Shown here: positions 44,849-53,910 of the stretch, piece after piece
Layout: every line of letters begins with the position of its first letter
Numbering within the stretch: the stretch's first letter is position 1
Source: Streptomyces olivaceoviridis
Lineage (GTDB): Bacteria > Actinomycetota > Actinomycetes > Streptomycetales > Streptomycetaceae
Assembly: GCF_014650115.1 (NCBI RefSeq)
Contig: NZ_BMUI01000001.1
Span: 372,001 to 436,000 of the forward strand
Direction: 5' to 3'
Length of the DNA: 64,000 bases
Translations under genes and position numbers: made by a program
The notes under the pieces: model-generated
What the model saw: the letters and a program-made list of their open reading frames with translations, nothing else
The model's database searches: none
What the model was told of the DNA's origin: nothing

Positions 44849-46024
44849 ATGTTCGACGCCGCAACGTCCCCCGGCCACAGCCGCAGGCCGCTCCCCCCGG
44901 CACAGCCGCCGGCGCGTGGGGTGCCCGACCGGCCCACCCCGACGCAGGCGCAGGAGCAGTCACGGACCGGCAGACCGGGCAGGCAGCGCGACGCGTTCTT
45001 CGACAACGCCAAGTACCTCGCGATCGTGCTGGTGGCCCTCGGACACTCCTGGTCGGCCATCAAGACCGACAACCGGGCCCTCGAAGGCCTGTACAACGTC
45101 GTCTACACCTTCCACATGCCGGCGTTCATCGTCATCTCCGGCTACTTCTCCCGCAGTTTCGACATGCGCCCGGACCGGCTGAAGCGGCTGGTCACCGGCA
45201 TAGCCGTCCCGTACCTGCTGTTCCAGATCGCCTATTCGCTGTTCCGGCGCTACGCGGGCCAGGCCGACGACCCGATCAGTCTCGTCTCCCCGTACTACCT
45301 CACCTGGTTCCTGTGCGCGCTGTTCATCTGGCGCCTGACCACCCCCCTGTGGAAGCTGGTCCGCCACCCGCTGCCCCTCGCCCTGGGCATCGCCATGGTC
45401 GGATCGGTCACCCCGGGCCTCGACGACAACCTGGACCTCGGCCGCGTCCTGCAGTTCCTGCCCTGCTTCGTCCTCGGCCTGCTGCTGAAGCCCGAGTACT
45501 TCGCGCTGATACGCCGGCCCGCGGTGCGGGTGCTGTCCGTACCGGTGTTCGCCGCGGCCCTGGCCGTCGGCTGGTGGACCGTGCCGCGCGTGGACGGCGG
45601 GTGGTTCTACCGGCAGAGTTCGGCGCAGGACATCGGTGCCCCCTGGTGGACCGGACCGCTGATGACGCTGGCCATGTTCGGCTGCGCGCTGCTGCTGACC
45701 GCCTGCTTCCTCGCCTGGGTGCCGGGCCGCCGGACGTGGTTCACCGCCCTCGGCGCGGGGACGCTGTACGGCTATCTGCTCCACGGCTTCGTGGTCAAGG
45801 GCACGCTCTACGCGGGCGGGTTCGACCTCGCCGAGCAGTACGGCGCCCTGGGTACGGTCGCCGTCACCGTCCTCGCGGCCGCCGCCGTCACGGTGCTGTG
45901 CACCAAGCCGGTGCAGCGCCTCTTCCGCTTCGCGATGGAGCCGAAGATGGAGTGGGCGTTCCGGGAGGACGCGGCCGAACTGGCCCGCGAACGGCAGAAG
46001 CAGCGGGAGACGGTCGGCGTCTAG
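44849..46024 (+). CDS. Acyltransferase-3-type membrane protein (fucose 4-O-acetylase-like)
   Basis: 391-residue polytopic protein with about ten membrane segments after a Pro-rich cytosolic start of some 50 residues. FFDNAKYLAIVLVALGHSW contains the conserved His of acyltransferase-3 proteins, and FHMPAFIVISGYFSRSF and YYLTWFLCALFIWRL match the fucose-4-O-acetylase-related branch, which O-acetylates sugars outside the membrane. The ATG at 44849 follows AGGGTG; another at 44798 adds 17 residues. Its substrate could be a wall polysaccharide but no neighbour proves it. Ends 25 bases from the convergent HD gene. Confidence 0.83.
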   Translation: MFDAATSPGHSRRPLPPAQPPARGVPDRPTPTQAQEQSRTGRPGRQRDAFFDNAKYLAIVLVALGHSWSAIKTDNRALEGLYNVVYTFHMPAFIVISGYFSRSFDMRPDRLKRLVTGIAVPYLLFQIAYSLFRRYAGQADDPISLVSPYYLTWFLCALFIWRLTTPLWKLVRHPLPLALGIAMVGSVTPGLDDNLDLGRVLQFLPCFVLGLLLKPEYFALIRRPAVRVLSVPVFAAALAVGWWTVPRVDGGWFYRQSSAQDIGAPWWTGPLMTLAMFGCALLLTACFLAWVPGRRTWFTALGAGTLYGYLLHGFVVKGTLYAGGFDLAEQYGALGTVAVTVLAAAAVTVLCTKPVQRLFRFAMEPKMEWAFREDAAELARERQKQRETVGV

Positions 46025-46049
46025 CCGGCGTCGCTCCCCGCCCGAACCC

Positions 46050-46496
46050 TCAGGCTTCGAGACCGAGAAGTGCGCGCGTCCTGGCGTACTTCTCGGTCAG
46101 CCGGGTCCGGGTCGGCTCGTCGAGCGCCGCGAGCCGCCGCGGGTCGGCGTTGTGCGCCAGGTCGGCCTCCTTCACCAGCAGTGCGCCCGGGGTGGCGAGG
46201 ATGCGGCGCGCGTACGCCTCCAGTTCCTCCCCGGGGCGCTTGGTGAGGGCGTCCACGATGGCCTTGGTGCGCGGGGTCAGGGCGGCGTCGGCCAGCCACT
46301 GACGGCTGAGCGCGTCGTCCTCGACGGCGTCGTGCAGCCAGGCCGCCGCGATCTGCTCCGGGTCACCGCCACGGGCCCGCACTCCCTGGGCGACGGCCGC
46401 GAGGTGTTCGGCGTACGGCAGCCCCGCCTTGTCGGTCTGCCCCTCGTGGGCGGCCCGCGCGACGGCCTCGACCTCCGCGAGCGTGAGCTGGGTCAT
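46050..46496 (-). CDS. Small HD-domain hydrolase, RelA/SpoT-like
   Basis: 148-residue single-domain protein. AHEGQTDKAGLPYAEHLAAVA near the start and AAWLHDAVEDDAL near residue 53 match the HD hydrolase half of RelA/SpoT proteins, including the ED pair; DLAHNADPRR follows at the expected distance. No synthetase, TGS or ACT domain. It may be a small alarmone hydrolase degrading (p)ppGpp, though other nucleotide pyrophosphate substrates are possible. It is transcribed with the phosphatase gene upstream (68-base gap). Confidence 0.78.
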   Translation of the reverse strand: MTQLTLAEVEAVARAAHEGQTDKAGLPYAEHLAAVAQGVRARGGDPEQIAAAWLHDAVEDDALSRQWLADAALTPRTKAIVDALTKRPGEELEAYARRILATPGALLVKEADLAHNADPRRLAALDEPTRTRLTEKYARTRALLGLEA

Positions 46497-46564
46497 GGCT
46501 CCAGTGTCCCCCCGCCCCGCACCCGGCGGCCACCACGGAGGACGGCCGCGGCCCGGCGGGCGGG

Positions 46565-47737
46565 TCAGCGGCCGTTCGCCGTCGGCTGGCGGCAGATGAG
46601 GAGCAGGGCGCGGTCGTCGTTGACATCCTTGGCGACCGCCTCGATGAGGTGCCAGGCGGCGCCGTGGAAGCCGCCGGCCACATAGCGGTCGGCCTCGCCG
46701 GTGAGCCGGTCGATGCCCTCCACGATGTCCCGGTCGGAGGTCTCCACCAGTCCGTCGGTGAACAGCATCAGGACGTCACCGGGGCGCAGCGAGCCCTTCA
46801 CGGGGTCGAACTGGGCGCCGTCGTACACCCCGAGCAGCGGCCCCTCGGCGGCCTTCTCCTCCCAGCGCCCGCTGCCCGCGCTGAGCTGGAGCCCCGGCGG
46901 GTGCCCGGCGGAGTACAGCTCGTAGTCCCCGGAGTCCAGGTCCAGGACCAGGTGGATGGAGGTGGCGAAGCCCTCGTCCCAGTCCTGGCGCAGGAGGTAG
47001 CCGTTGGCGGCCGGGAGGAAGGCGTGCGGCGGGAGGGAGCCCAGCAGGCCGCCGAACGCGCCGGACAGCAGCAGGGCGCGCGAGCCCGCGTCCATGCCCT
47101 TGCCGGACACGTCGGTGAGCACGGCCTCCAGCGTCCGGCCGCCGTTCGTGCGGGCGGCGACGACGAAGTCACCGGAGAAGGACTGGCCGCCCGCCGGGCG
47201 CAGCGCCATCTCGTGGTGCCAGCCCTGCGGCAGTTTCGGCAGCTTGCTCTGCACCCGGATCCGCTCGCGCAGGTCGAACAGCATGGTGCCGCCGCGCCGC
47301 CAGGGCACGCCGACCCGGCTGCGGAACTGCGCGGTCAGCAGCCCGAAGAACCCGCACGCGGCCACCACCAGGACCACGCCGGGGGTGACCCGGGAGGGGC
47401 CCTCGGTGTAGGGGCCGAGCCGTATCGACTCCACGATCAGCGCGGTGGCCGCCGCCGCGTACAGACCGAGCAGGCTCGCCGGGCGCAGCAGCAGGCCGCC
47501 GGCGACGATCGGCAGCACCAGGGTGGCCGGGGAACACCACACGGAGTCGAGGAGGGTCATGGTCGCGAGGACCGGGACCATCAGGAGCAGTCCGGCGAAG
47601 GCGATCCAGTCGGAGCCGTCGCCGCGGAAGTAGTCCACGGCGCTTCTGCGCAGGCCGACGCGGGCCCGGTGCCACTGCATCTTCCACCGGGCCGTGAACG
47701 TCTCGGCCTTCGCGCGCCGCTGTCGTCCTGCTGCCAT
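46565..47737 (-). CDS. Membrane-anchored PP2C/SpoIIE-type protein phosphatase
   Basis: 390 residues. A basic cytosolic start is followed by several hydrophobic segments (about 45-145), then a SpoIIE-type serine/threonine phosphatase domain: SGDFVVAARTNGG, LTDVSGKGMDAGSRA, SAGHPPGLQL, GDVLMLFTDGLVETSD and NDDRALLLICR at the end, with the metal-binding aspartates. Such phosphatases in Streptomyces act on anti-sigma-factor antagonists. No PAS, GAF or kinase domain is attached, so the input signal is presumably sensed through the membrane part. GTG/ATG start region lies opposite the Eis-like gene. Confidence 0.9.
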   Translation of the reverse strand: MAAGRQRRAKAETFTARWKMQWHRARVGLRRSAVDYFRGDGSDWIAFAGLLLMVPVLATMTLLDSVWCSPATLVLPIVAGGLLLRPASLLGLYAAAATALIVESIRLGPYTEGPSRVTPGVVLVVAACGFFGLLTAQFRSRVGVPWRRGGTMLFDLRERIRVQSKLPKLPQGWHHEMALRPAGGQSFSGDFVVAARTNGGRTLEAVLTDVSGKGMDAGSRALLLSGAFGGLLGSLPPHAFLPAANGYLLRQDWDEGFATSIHLVLDLDSGDYELYSAGHPPGLQLSAGSGRWEEKAAEGPLLGVYDGAQFDPVKGSLRPGDVLMLFTDGLVETSDRDIVEGIDRLTGEADRYVAGGFHGAAWHLIEAVAKDVNDDRALLLICRQPTANGR

Positions 47738-47896
47738 CAGTTCGCGACCCTATCCAGCGGACCGGCTGCTTGGCACGGGAGGTCCCACTTGTCCCCCTGT
47801 GGGATTCCACTTCGCCGCCCGTCGGCAGGTTTCCGGCGGGCCGGACCGGGGGGAAAATCACTGGCTCGCCCCGCTTCGCCCTGATAGGCATGGCGC

Positions 47897-49138
47897 ATGG
47901 GGACTGAGAGCGGGACCGAGTTGAGGACGCTGCGCCCGGAGGAGTTCGACCGGTGGTGGGAGCACCTGGTCCGCGCGTTCGGCGGCGGACCGGCCTCCGC
48001 CGAGGAACGGGAACTGGACAAGTCGCTCACCGAGTTCGACCGTTCCCTGGCCGCCTGGGACGGGGACGCGCTCGTCGGCACGTCCGGGGCCTTCAGCTTC
48101 CGGATGACCGTGCCGGGCGGGGCGGTGGTGCCCACCGCGGGCGTGACGATGGTCAGTGTGTCCGCGACGCACCGGCGGCGCGGGGTGCTGACGTCGATGA
48201 TGCGGCGGCTGCTGGACGACGCGCGCGCCAAGGGGGAGCCGCTGGCCGCGCTGTTCGCCTCCGAGCCCGCGATCTACGGCCGCTTCGGGTACGGCGCGGC
48301 GACCCTCCAGCTCATCGCCGAGATCGACACCGGCCGGGTGACCCTGGCGGTGCCCGAGGGCACCGATGAACCGCGCGTGCGCTACGCGGCGCCCGCCGAT
48401 GTGCTGGCGGGGTGCGAGGCGGTGTACGCGGCCCTGGTGCCCCGGCGCCCGGGCATGCTGGCGCGGCGCCCCGGCTGGGAGCGGGCCGCGCTGCTCGACC
48501 CGGAGAGCGAGCGGGAGGGCGCGTCGGCCCTGCAATGCGTGGTCGCCGAACGGGACGGTGAGATCACCGGGTACGCGCGCTTCCGTACGAAGCTGGGCTG
48601 GGGGCGGAGCGGTCACGACGGCACGGTGACGCTGGAGGACCTGGCCGCGCTCGATCCGGCGAGCGAGGCGGCGCTGTGGCGCTTCCTGTTCGGCATCGAC
48701 CTGATGACGACGCTGAAGGTGCGGGCGCGGCCGGTCGACGACGCCTGGCAGTACCTGGTCTCCGACATCCGCCGCTGCCTGCCGCAGACACGGGACGCCG
48801 GGTACGTCCGGCTGGTGGACGTGGGGGCGGCCCTGTCGGCCCGTACGTATCTGACCCCGGTCGACGTCGTGTTCGAGGTCGAGGACGCCTTCAGTCCCTG
48901 GAACGCGGGGCGTTGGCGGCTGACCGGCGACCCGAAGGGCGCGTCCTGCGAGCGGACGGCCGACGCGGCCGATCTCGCCCTGTCGGTGCGGGAGTTGGGC
49001 GCGGCGTATCTGGGCGGGGTGACCCTGCTGTCGCTGGCGGCGGCCGGACGGGTGCGGGAGCTGCGGCCGGGGGCGCTGACGGAGGCGTCGGTGGCGTTCG
49101 GCTCACCGGTGGCCCCGTGGCTGCCCCACGGCTTCTAG
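47897..49138 (+). CDS. Eis-like GNAT N-acetyltransferase
   Basis: 413 residues. The N-terminal GNAT domain has VPTAGVTMVSVSATHRRRGV (acetyl-CoA site, RRRG) and IYGRFGYGAAT, both typical of the Eis family; a second degenerate GNAT fold and a C-terminal sterol-carrier-like domain follow (DLALSVRELGAAYLGGV). The chain ends in LPHGF, the conserved C-terminal carboxylate used as catalytic base in Eis. Members acetylate multiple amines of aminoglycosides or lysines; physiological substrate here is unknown. Confidence 0.9.
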   Translation: MGTESGTELRTLRPEEFDRWWEHLVRAFGGGPASAEERELDKSLTEFDRSLAAWDGDALVGTSGAFSFRMTVPGGAVVPTAGVTMVSVSATHRRRGVLTSMMRRLLDDARAKGEPLAALFASEPAIYGRFGYGAATLQLIAEIDTGRVTLAVPEGTDEPRVRYAAPADVLAGCEAVYAALVPRRPGMLARRPGWERAALLDPESEREGASALQCVVAERDGEITGYARFRTKLGWGRSGHDGTVTLEDLAALDPASEAALWRFLFGIDLMTTLKVRARPVDDAWQYLVSDIRRCLPQTRDAGYVRLVDVGAALSARTYLTPVDVVFEVEDAFSPWNAGRWRLTGDPKGASCERTADAADLALSVRELGAAYLGGVTLLSLAAAGRVRELRPGALTEASVAFGSPVAPWLPHGF

Positions 49139-49160
49139 GCCGGCGTTTCCCGCGGGCCGG

Positions 49161-49907
49161 TCAGCGTTTCTGGCAGGCCGGGCACCAGAAGAGGTTGCGG
49201 GCGGCGAGGTCGGCGGTGCTGATGCCGCCGCCGCAGATGTGGCAGGGCAGGTTCGCCCGGCGGTAGACGTACACCTCGCCGCCGTGGTCGTCGACGCGGG
49301 GCGGTCGGCCCATGGCCTCGGGGGTGTGCTCCGGGCGGACGGTGTCGATCCGGTTGTTCCGGACGCCCTCCCGCATCAGCGCGGCCAGGTCGGCCCAGAC
49401 CGCGTCCCACTCGGCCGGGGTGATGTCCCGGCCCGCGCGGTAGGGGTCGATGCCGTGCCGGAACAGCACCTCGGCGCGGTAGACGTTGCCGACGCCGGCC
49501 ACGACCTTCTGGTCCATGAGCAGGGCGGCGATCGTCGTACGGCTGCGGGAGATCCTGCGGTAGGCCGTGCCCGGGTCGGCGTCCGCGCGCAGCGGGTCGG
49601 GGCCGAGCCGGCCGTGGACCGCCCGCTTCTCGGCGTCCGTGATCAGGGCGCAGGTGGTGGGGCCGCGCAGATCGACGTACGACGTGTCGTCGGCGAGCCG
49701 GAGCCGGACGGTGTCGGCCGGCGGGGGCGCCGGGGCGTCCCCGAAGCCGACCTTGCCGAAGAGGCCGAGGTGGATGTGGACCCAGTCGCTGTCCCGGAAG
49801 CCCAGGAAGAGGTGCTTGCCGTGGGGGCTGGTGACGCGGACGGTCCGTCCCGAGAAGCGCTCGGCGTAGTCCTGGGCCAGCCGGTGGATCGTGTGCCCCT
49901 CTGGCAC
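49161..49907 (-). CDS. nei: Fpg/Nei-family DNA glycosylase (endonuclease VIII)
   Basis: 248-residue base-excision-repair enzyme with lyase activity. Mature protein would begin PEGHTIH, giving the catalytic Pro1 and Glu2. The H2TH DNA-binding region is DQKVVAGVGNVYRAEVLF and the C-terminal zinc finger is CHICGGG...FWCPAC. PHGKHLFL supplies the usual catalytic Lys. The PEGH start favours the actinobacterial Nei2 branch over Fpg (PELPE). GTG start. It ends 22 bases from the convergent acetyltransferase gene. Confidence 0.92.
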   Translation of the reverse strand: MPEGHTIHRLAQDYAERFSGRTVRVTSPHGKHLFLGFRDSDWVHIHLGLFGKVGFGDAPAPPPADTVRLRLADDTSYVDLRGPTTCALITDAEKRAVHGRLGPDPLRADADPGTAYRRISRSRTTIAALLMDQKVVAGVGNVYRAEVLFRHGIDPYRAGRDITPAEWDAVWADLAALMREGVRNNRIDTVRPEHTPEAMGRPPRVDDHGGEVYVYRRANLPCHICGGGISTADLAARNLFWCPACQKR

Positions 49908-49939
49908 GGGTCCCTGTTCCTTCCCGCCCCCTGGGGGGC

Positions 49940-50428
49940 TCAGTCCTGCTGCGGGTGGTGGGCCGGGATCGGCGGGAGGTCGCCCGTGGCCTCGTACGCC
50001 GACAGCATGTCGATGCGGCGGATGTGGCGCTCGTCACCGGAGAACGGGGTGTTGAGGAAGACCTCGATGAACTTGGTCGCCTCCTCCGTGCTGTGCATGC
50101 GCGCACCCACGGCCACCACGTTGGCGTTGTTGTGCTGCCGGCCGAGCGTCGCCGTCTCCTCGCTCCAGGCCAGCGCCGCGCGCACGCCCTTCACCTTGTT
50201 CGCGGCGATCTGCTCGCCGTTGCCGGAGCCGCCGATCACGATGCCGAGGGCGTCCGGGTCCGCGGCCGTCCGCGCCGCGGCACGGAGGCAGAAGGGCGGG
50301 TAGTCGTCCTGGGCGTCATAGATGTGCGGCCCGCAGTCGACGGGCTCGTGGCCGGCGGCCTTCAGCCACTCGACGAGGTGGTTCTTGAGTTCGTAGCCCG
50401 CATGGTCGGAGCCGAGATACACGCGCAT
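49940..50428 (-). CDS. rpiB: Ribose-5-phosphate isomerase B
   Basis: 162-residue pentose-phosphate-pathway enzyme interconverting ribose-5- and ribulose-5-phosphate. It begins MRVYLGSDHAGYELK and has IVIGGSGNGEQIAANK; as in the mycobacterial enzyme the catalytic Cys of E. coli RpiB is absent and the Glu of NGEQ is the likely base. HNNANVVAVGAR is the third signature. ATG at 50428. It is 32 bases upstream of nei on the same strand and probably co-transcribed. Confidence 0.95.
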   Translation of the reverse strand: MRVYLGSDHAGYELKNHLVEWLKAAGHEPVDCGPHIYDAQDDYPPFCLRAAARTAADPDALGIVIGGSGNGEQIAANKVKGVRAALAWSEETATLGRQHNNANVVAVGARMHSTEEATKFIEVFLNTPFSGDERHIRRIDMLSAYEATGDLPPIPAHHPQQD

Positions 50429-50524
50429 GCAACGAGTGTGACACGCCCGTATCGGGGCAGCAGCCCCAGGGTGTCGGCGGGCACCCGGGGCGGTAAATGT
50501 GAGGCAGGCCATAGATCCTCAAGA

Positions 50525-50557
50525 GAACCTCAAATAACGATACGGATTCAGAGGTTC
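50525..50557. promoter_or_regulatory. Inverted repeat upstream of the first permease
   Basis: Perfect 7-bp arms GAACCTC and GAGGTTC separated by 19 bases, about 90 bases before the permease start, in an A/T-rich stretch. Candidate operator; no regulator assigned. Confidence 0.4.
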
Positions 50558-50642
50558 CCGAATTCGTTCACCTCGGATTCACTGGACCGACTCGTACACC
50601 GCTCGTGCGGGCAGCTCTACCTGGCGCAAAGGAAATCCGTCC

Positions 50643-52061
50643 ATGACCTCTGGTTCGGGCCTCCAAGCAGGACTGAAAAACCGCCATCTTTCGATGATCG
50701 CGATCGGCGGCGTCATCGGAGCCGGCCTTTTCGTCGGTTCCAGTTCCGGTATCGCCACAGCGGGACCGGGCATCCTCCTGTCCTACGCCCTCGTCGGCAC
50801 ACTCGTCGTCCTCGTGATGCGCATGCTCGGCGAGATGTCCGCCGCCAACCCGACCTCCGGCTCGTTCTCGGCGCACGCCGACCGCGCGCTGGGCCGCTGG
50901 GCCGGGTTCTCCATCGGCTGGCTCTACTGGTTCTTCTGGGTCGTCGTGCTCGCCGTCGAGGCGACCGCCGGCGCCAAGATCCTCGAAGGGTGGATCCCGG
51001 CCGTCCCGCAGTGGGGCTGGGCGCTCATCGTGATGACCGTGCTGACCGCGACCAACCTGGTCTCCGTCGGCTCCTACGGCGAGTTCGAGTTCTGGTTCGC
51101 CGGGATCAAGGTCGTGGCCATCGGCGCGTTCATCGTCGTCGGCCTGCTGGCCATCTTCGGCGTCCTGCCGGGCGTGCACGCCGACCAGGCGAGCTTCGGC
51201 AACCTGACCTCGCACGGCGGATTCCTGCCGCACGGTCCGGGCTCGATCCTCACCGGCGTGCTGCTGGTCGTCTTCTCCTTCATGGGCAGCGAGATCGCCA
51301 CCCTGGCGGCCGGCGAGTCCGAGGACCCGCAGCGCGCGGTCACCAAGTCCACCAACAGCATCATCTGGCGGATCGGCGTCTTCTACCTGGGCTCGATCCT
51401 GATCGTGGTCTCGCTGCTGCCGTGGGACGACGCGTCCATCGCGAAGGACGGCTCCTACGTCGCCGCGCTGAACTCGCTGGGCATCGCGCACGCCGGTCAG
51501 ATCATGAACTTCATCGTGCTGACCTCGGTGCTGTCCTGTCTGAACTCCGGCCTGTACACGGCCTCGCGCATGGCCTTCTCGCTCGGCCAGCGGGGCGACG
51601 CGCCGAAGGCGTTCGCGCGGGTCAACGGGCGGGGTGTGCCGATGGCGGCGATCCTCGCGTCGGTGGTGTTCGGCTTCGTCGCCGTCTTCTTCAACTACCT
51701 GTCCCCGGACAAGATCTTCCTCTTCCTCGTCAACTCCTCCGGCGCGGTGGCCCTGTTCGTGTGGCTGGTCATCTGCTTCTCGCAGCTGCGGATGCGGAAG
51801 ATCATCCAGCGCGAGGCGCCGGAGAAGCTCGTCGTGCGGATGTGGCTGTACCCGTACCTGACCTGGGCGACGGCCGCGCTGATCGTGTTCGTCCTCGGCT
51901 ACATGCTGACCGACACGGAGCACGACGGCCGCGAGACGGTGCTGCTGTCGCTGCTGGTCGCGGCGATCGTGCTGGTGATCGCCGTGGTGAAGGAGCGGAT
52001 CCGGGCCGGCCGCCCGGCCCCCGCGACCGAGGCCCCGGCCGACAAGGTGTCCATCGGCTGA
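50643..52061 (+). CDS. Amino-acid permease (APC family, GabP-like)
   Basis: 472-residue, 12-helix proton-coupled amino-acid transporter. [20 protein letters not shown] is the family signature in helix 1, and [20 protein letters not shown] lies in the loop after helix 2. The intracellular [12 protein letters not shown] and the GESEDPQRAV runs match the GABA/aromatic/proline permease branch. AAAGGA sits eight bases before the ATG. A strong terminator follows. Substrate not predictable from sequence; a paralogue lies 2 kb downstream. Confidence 0.93.
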   Translation: MTSGSGLQAGLKNRHLSMIAIGGVIGAGLFVGSSSGIATAGPGILLSYALVGTLVVLVMRMLGEMSAANPTSGSFSAHADRALGRWAGFSIGWLYWFFWVVVLAVEATAGAKILEGWIPAVPQWGWALIVMTVLTATNLVSVGSYGEFEFWFAGIKVVAIGAFIVVGLLAIFGVLPGVHADQASFGNLTSHGGFLPHGPGSILTGVLLVVFSFMGSEIATLAAGESEDPQRAVTKSTNSIIWRIGVFYLGSILIVVSLLPWDDASIAKDGSYVAALNSLGIAHAGQIMNFIVLTSVLSCLNSGLYTASRMAFSLGQRGDAPKAFARVNGRGVPMAAILASVVFGFVAVFFNYLSPDKIFLFLVNSSGAVALFVWLVICFSQLRMRKIIQREAPEKLVVRMWLYPYLTWATAALIVFVLGYMLTDTEHDGRETVLLSLLVAAIVLVIAVVKERIRAGRPAPATEAPADKVSIG

Positions 52062-52087
52062 TCCGGCCCGGCACGGCCGCACGACCT

Positions 52088-52126
52088 GGCCGCATGACCT
52101 GACGGGAACTGTCAGGTCATGCGGCC
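52088..52126 (+). terminator. Terminator of the first permease gene
   Basis: Perfect 16-bp stem GGCCGCATGACCTGAC / GTCAGGTCATGCGGCC with loop GGGAACT. Confidence 0.93.
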
Positions 52127-52129
52127 ATG

Positions 52130-52639
52130 CCGCGTTCCATGACGCACGGGCTGCCCGGCGGCTACGAGGGCGGGCCACTGGTGACGACGAAGCGGCTGGA
52201 CGGGATCACCATCGAACCCGGGACGCGCACGGTCCGGGTTCGGGCCGGGGTGCGCTGGGGGCAGGCGGTCCAGGCGGCCGAGCCGTACGGGCCGGCGCCG
52301 CGAAGGGGGGCACCTCCCACGCGTTGAGCGGTGGGGGAGGCTCCGCGCCGGGCGTGGGAGCCGTGTCGTAGACCCCGGGCGGCGGGCTCGGCATCCTGGC
52401 GGTTCCTGGTGCGGGTGCTGGCTGCCGGGGACCGGGAGCGGGCGCGGACCGTGCCGGACCCGGCGTTCGCGCCGCCGGCCGACGACACGCTCGGCCCGTC
52501 GCTCGACTTCGCCTTCGGCGCGGGCGGCCGGGGTGCGGGGCTGTACGACGCCGGAACGCGGAAGAGGTTCGCCGGGGTGAAGGAGACCTTCGCCCCGGCG
52601 AACCTCTTCCGCGGGAACTACGGCGTCAGCGCTTGTTGA
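52130..52639 (+). pseudogene. Remnant of an FAD-linked oxidase (berberine-bridge type)
   Basis: Two fragments in different frames of a secreted or cytosolic flavin oxidase. The first (to 52327) reads TIEPGTRTVRVRAGVRWGQ, a run of the FAD-binding-4 domain. The second (about 52490-52639) reads AGTRKRFAGVKETFAPANLF, the C-terminal BBE domain. Roughly 250 residues in between are gone, including the FAD histidine/cysteine region, and a repeat-like hairpin lies at the junction. No start or ribosome binding site. The end overlaps the convergent bioY gene by 14 bases. Confidence 0.72.
52311..52340. repeat. Short palindromic repeat in the oxidase remnant
   Basis: GCACCTCCCAC-N10-GTGGGGGAGGC resembles a short hairpin sequence that is scattered in many copies between Streptomyces genes. 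It marks the point where the oxidase frame is lost. Confidence 0.5.
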
Positions 52640-53207
52640 CCAGCTTCCAGGCGGTGGGCAGCACGCCCATCGCCAGGGCGGCCTTGAGGGCGTCACCGAT
52701 CAGGAACGGGGTGAGGCCGGCCGCGACGGCCTGGGAGGCGGACAGGTGGGCGGCCAGGGCCAGGTAGGGGACGCCGACCGCGTAGACGACGGCCTCGCCG
52801 AGGATCATCGTGCCGGCCATGCGCAGCGGGGAGCGGTCGGCGCCGCGCCGGGCCAGGGCGCCGACGAGGGCGGAGGCGAGCAGCATGCCGAGGACGTAGC
52901 CGAAGGAGACCATGCCCGCGCCGGAGGCGCCCTGCGCGAACCACGGCACGCCCGCCACACCGGCGACCGCGTACAGCGCGAGGGAGAGGAAGCCGCGGCG
53001 GGCGCCGAGCGTGGTGCCGACGAGCAGCGCGGCGAAGGTCTGGCCGGTCACCGGCACCGGGGAACCGGGCACCGGCACGGAGAGCTGGGCCGCGAGACCG
53101 GTGAGCACCGCGCCGCCGACGACGAGGGCGACGTCACGGACGCGGGACGCGGGCAGCAGGTCGGCGAGGACGGCGCCGGGGCGGGCGGTGGCGGTGGCGG
53201 TGCTCAT
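52626..53207 (-). CDS. bioY: Biotin transporter BioY
   Basis: 193-residue substrate-binding (S) component of an energy-coupling-factor transporter, with six membrane segments. PVPGSPVPVTGQTFAALLVG and LGARRGFLSLALYAVAGVAGVP are strongly conserved BioY runs, and GASGAGMVSFGYVLGM follows. GGAGT lies before the ATG at 53207. No bioM/bioN (ATPase and T) genes adjoin it, so it either uses a shared ECF module or works alone. Confidence 0.92.
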   Translation of the reverse strand: MSTATATARPGAVLADLLPASRVRDVALVVGGAVLTGLAAQLSVPVPGSPVPVTGQTFAALLVGTTLGARRGFLSLALYAVAGVAGVPWFAQGASGAGMVSFGYVLGMLLASALVGALARRGADRSPLRMAGTMILGEAVVYAVGVPYLALAAHLSASQAVAAGLTPFLIGDALKAALAMGVLPTAWKLVNKR

Positions 53208-53910
53208 GGGGACTCCGCGGGTGACGGGGACATGCTGGGACAGGGTGACGCTATCCGAGCCGCCCGCGGCCGATCACCGTCAGTGCCCGACAAAGGGCGG
53301 AACGAGAGCTTCGTGGGCTCCGGACAAAGAGTGCCGGTTACACCGGCGGAGGGGTGACCCTGATCACTGAGGCAGGGACGTTTCGCTCACGTGAAGCGGA
53401 TGCGGACGGAACTGTGCGGTCTCACCAAACGAACCCTGCTCACCTGGTCGGATTCCTTCCCGCCCCCGGCGTCGGTGACCGAGCACTGTGCCCGGCGCGC
53501 CGAGCGGGGCCCGATCCGGGAGTCGGCCGCGCCCCGCGGCACGAACGGACCGGCCCGGCCTGGGTCAGGGCGGGAGCCGCCGAAGACCCCGCGGGTCTGC
53601 TCGCCGGGGTGCCGGGCCGGCGCGGGAACCGCTCGACGTCCGCACCTGCCCGCCGGTCCAGGCCCGAGCCGCTGCCCGTGGGTGGGCGGGTGCCGCAAGC
53701 TCCTGAACCTGCTCCAGGCGTACCGAGGGCAAGGAGAGCCCCACTCGATCGAGGGCGACGCGTCGCACTCCCGCCCATGGTCGTGTAACCGTGGGTTCAC
53801 CCTGCGTACCCCGGGCGTCCGGATGATGGGCGGGCCTGTCGTGCGCGTGGGCGGGCCGCCCAGACTGGCGGGGTTTTTGCCCGCTCATCGCACTGGGAGA
53901 GCCGCCCCCC
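53208..53910. other. Long intergenic region between bioY and second permease
   Basis: 703 bases. Several long open frames exist on both strands but are Pro/Arg/Gly-rich with no recognisable motif and no good ribosome binding site, so I do not call a gene. Immediately before the permease a GCGGG-GTTTTTG-CCCGC hairpin (about 53868-53885) may be a terminator or part of the leader. Confidence 0.4.
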
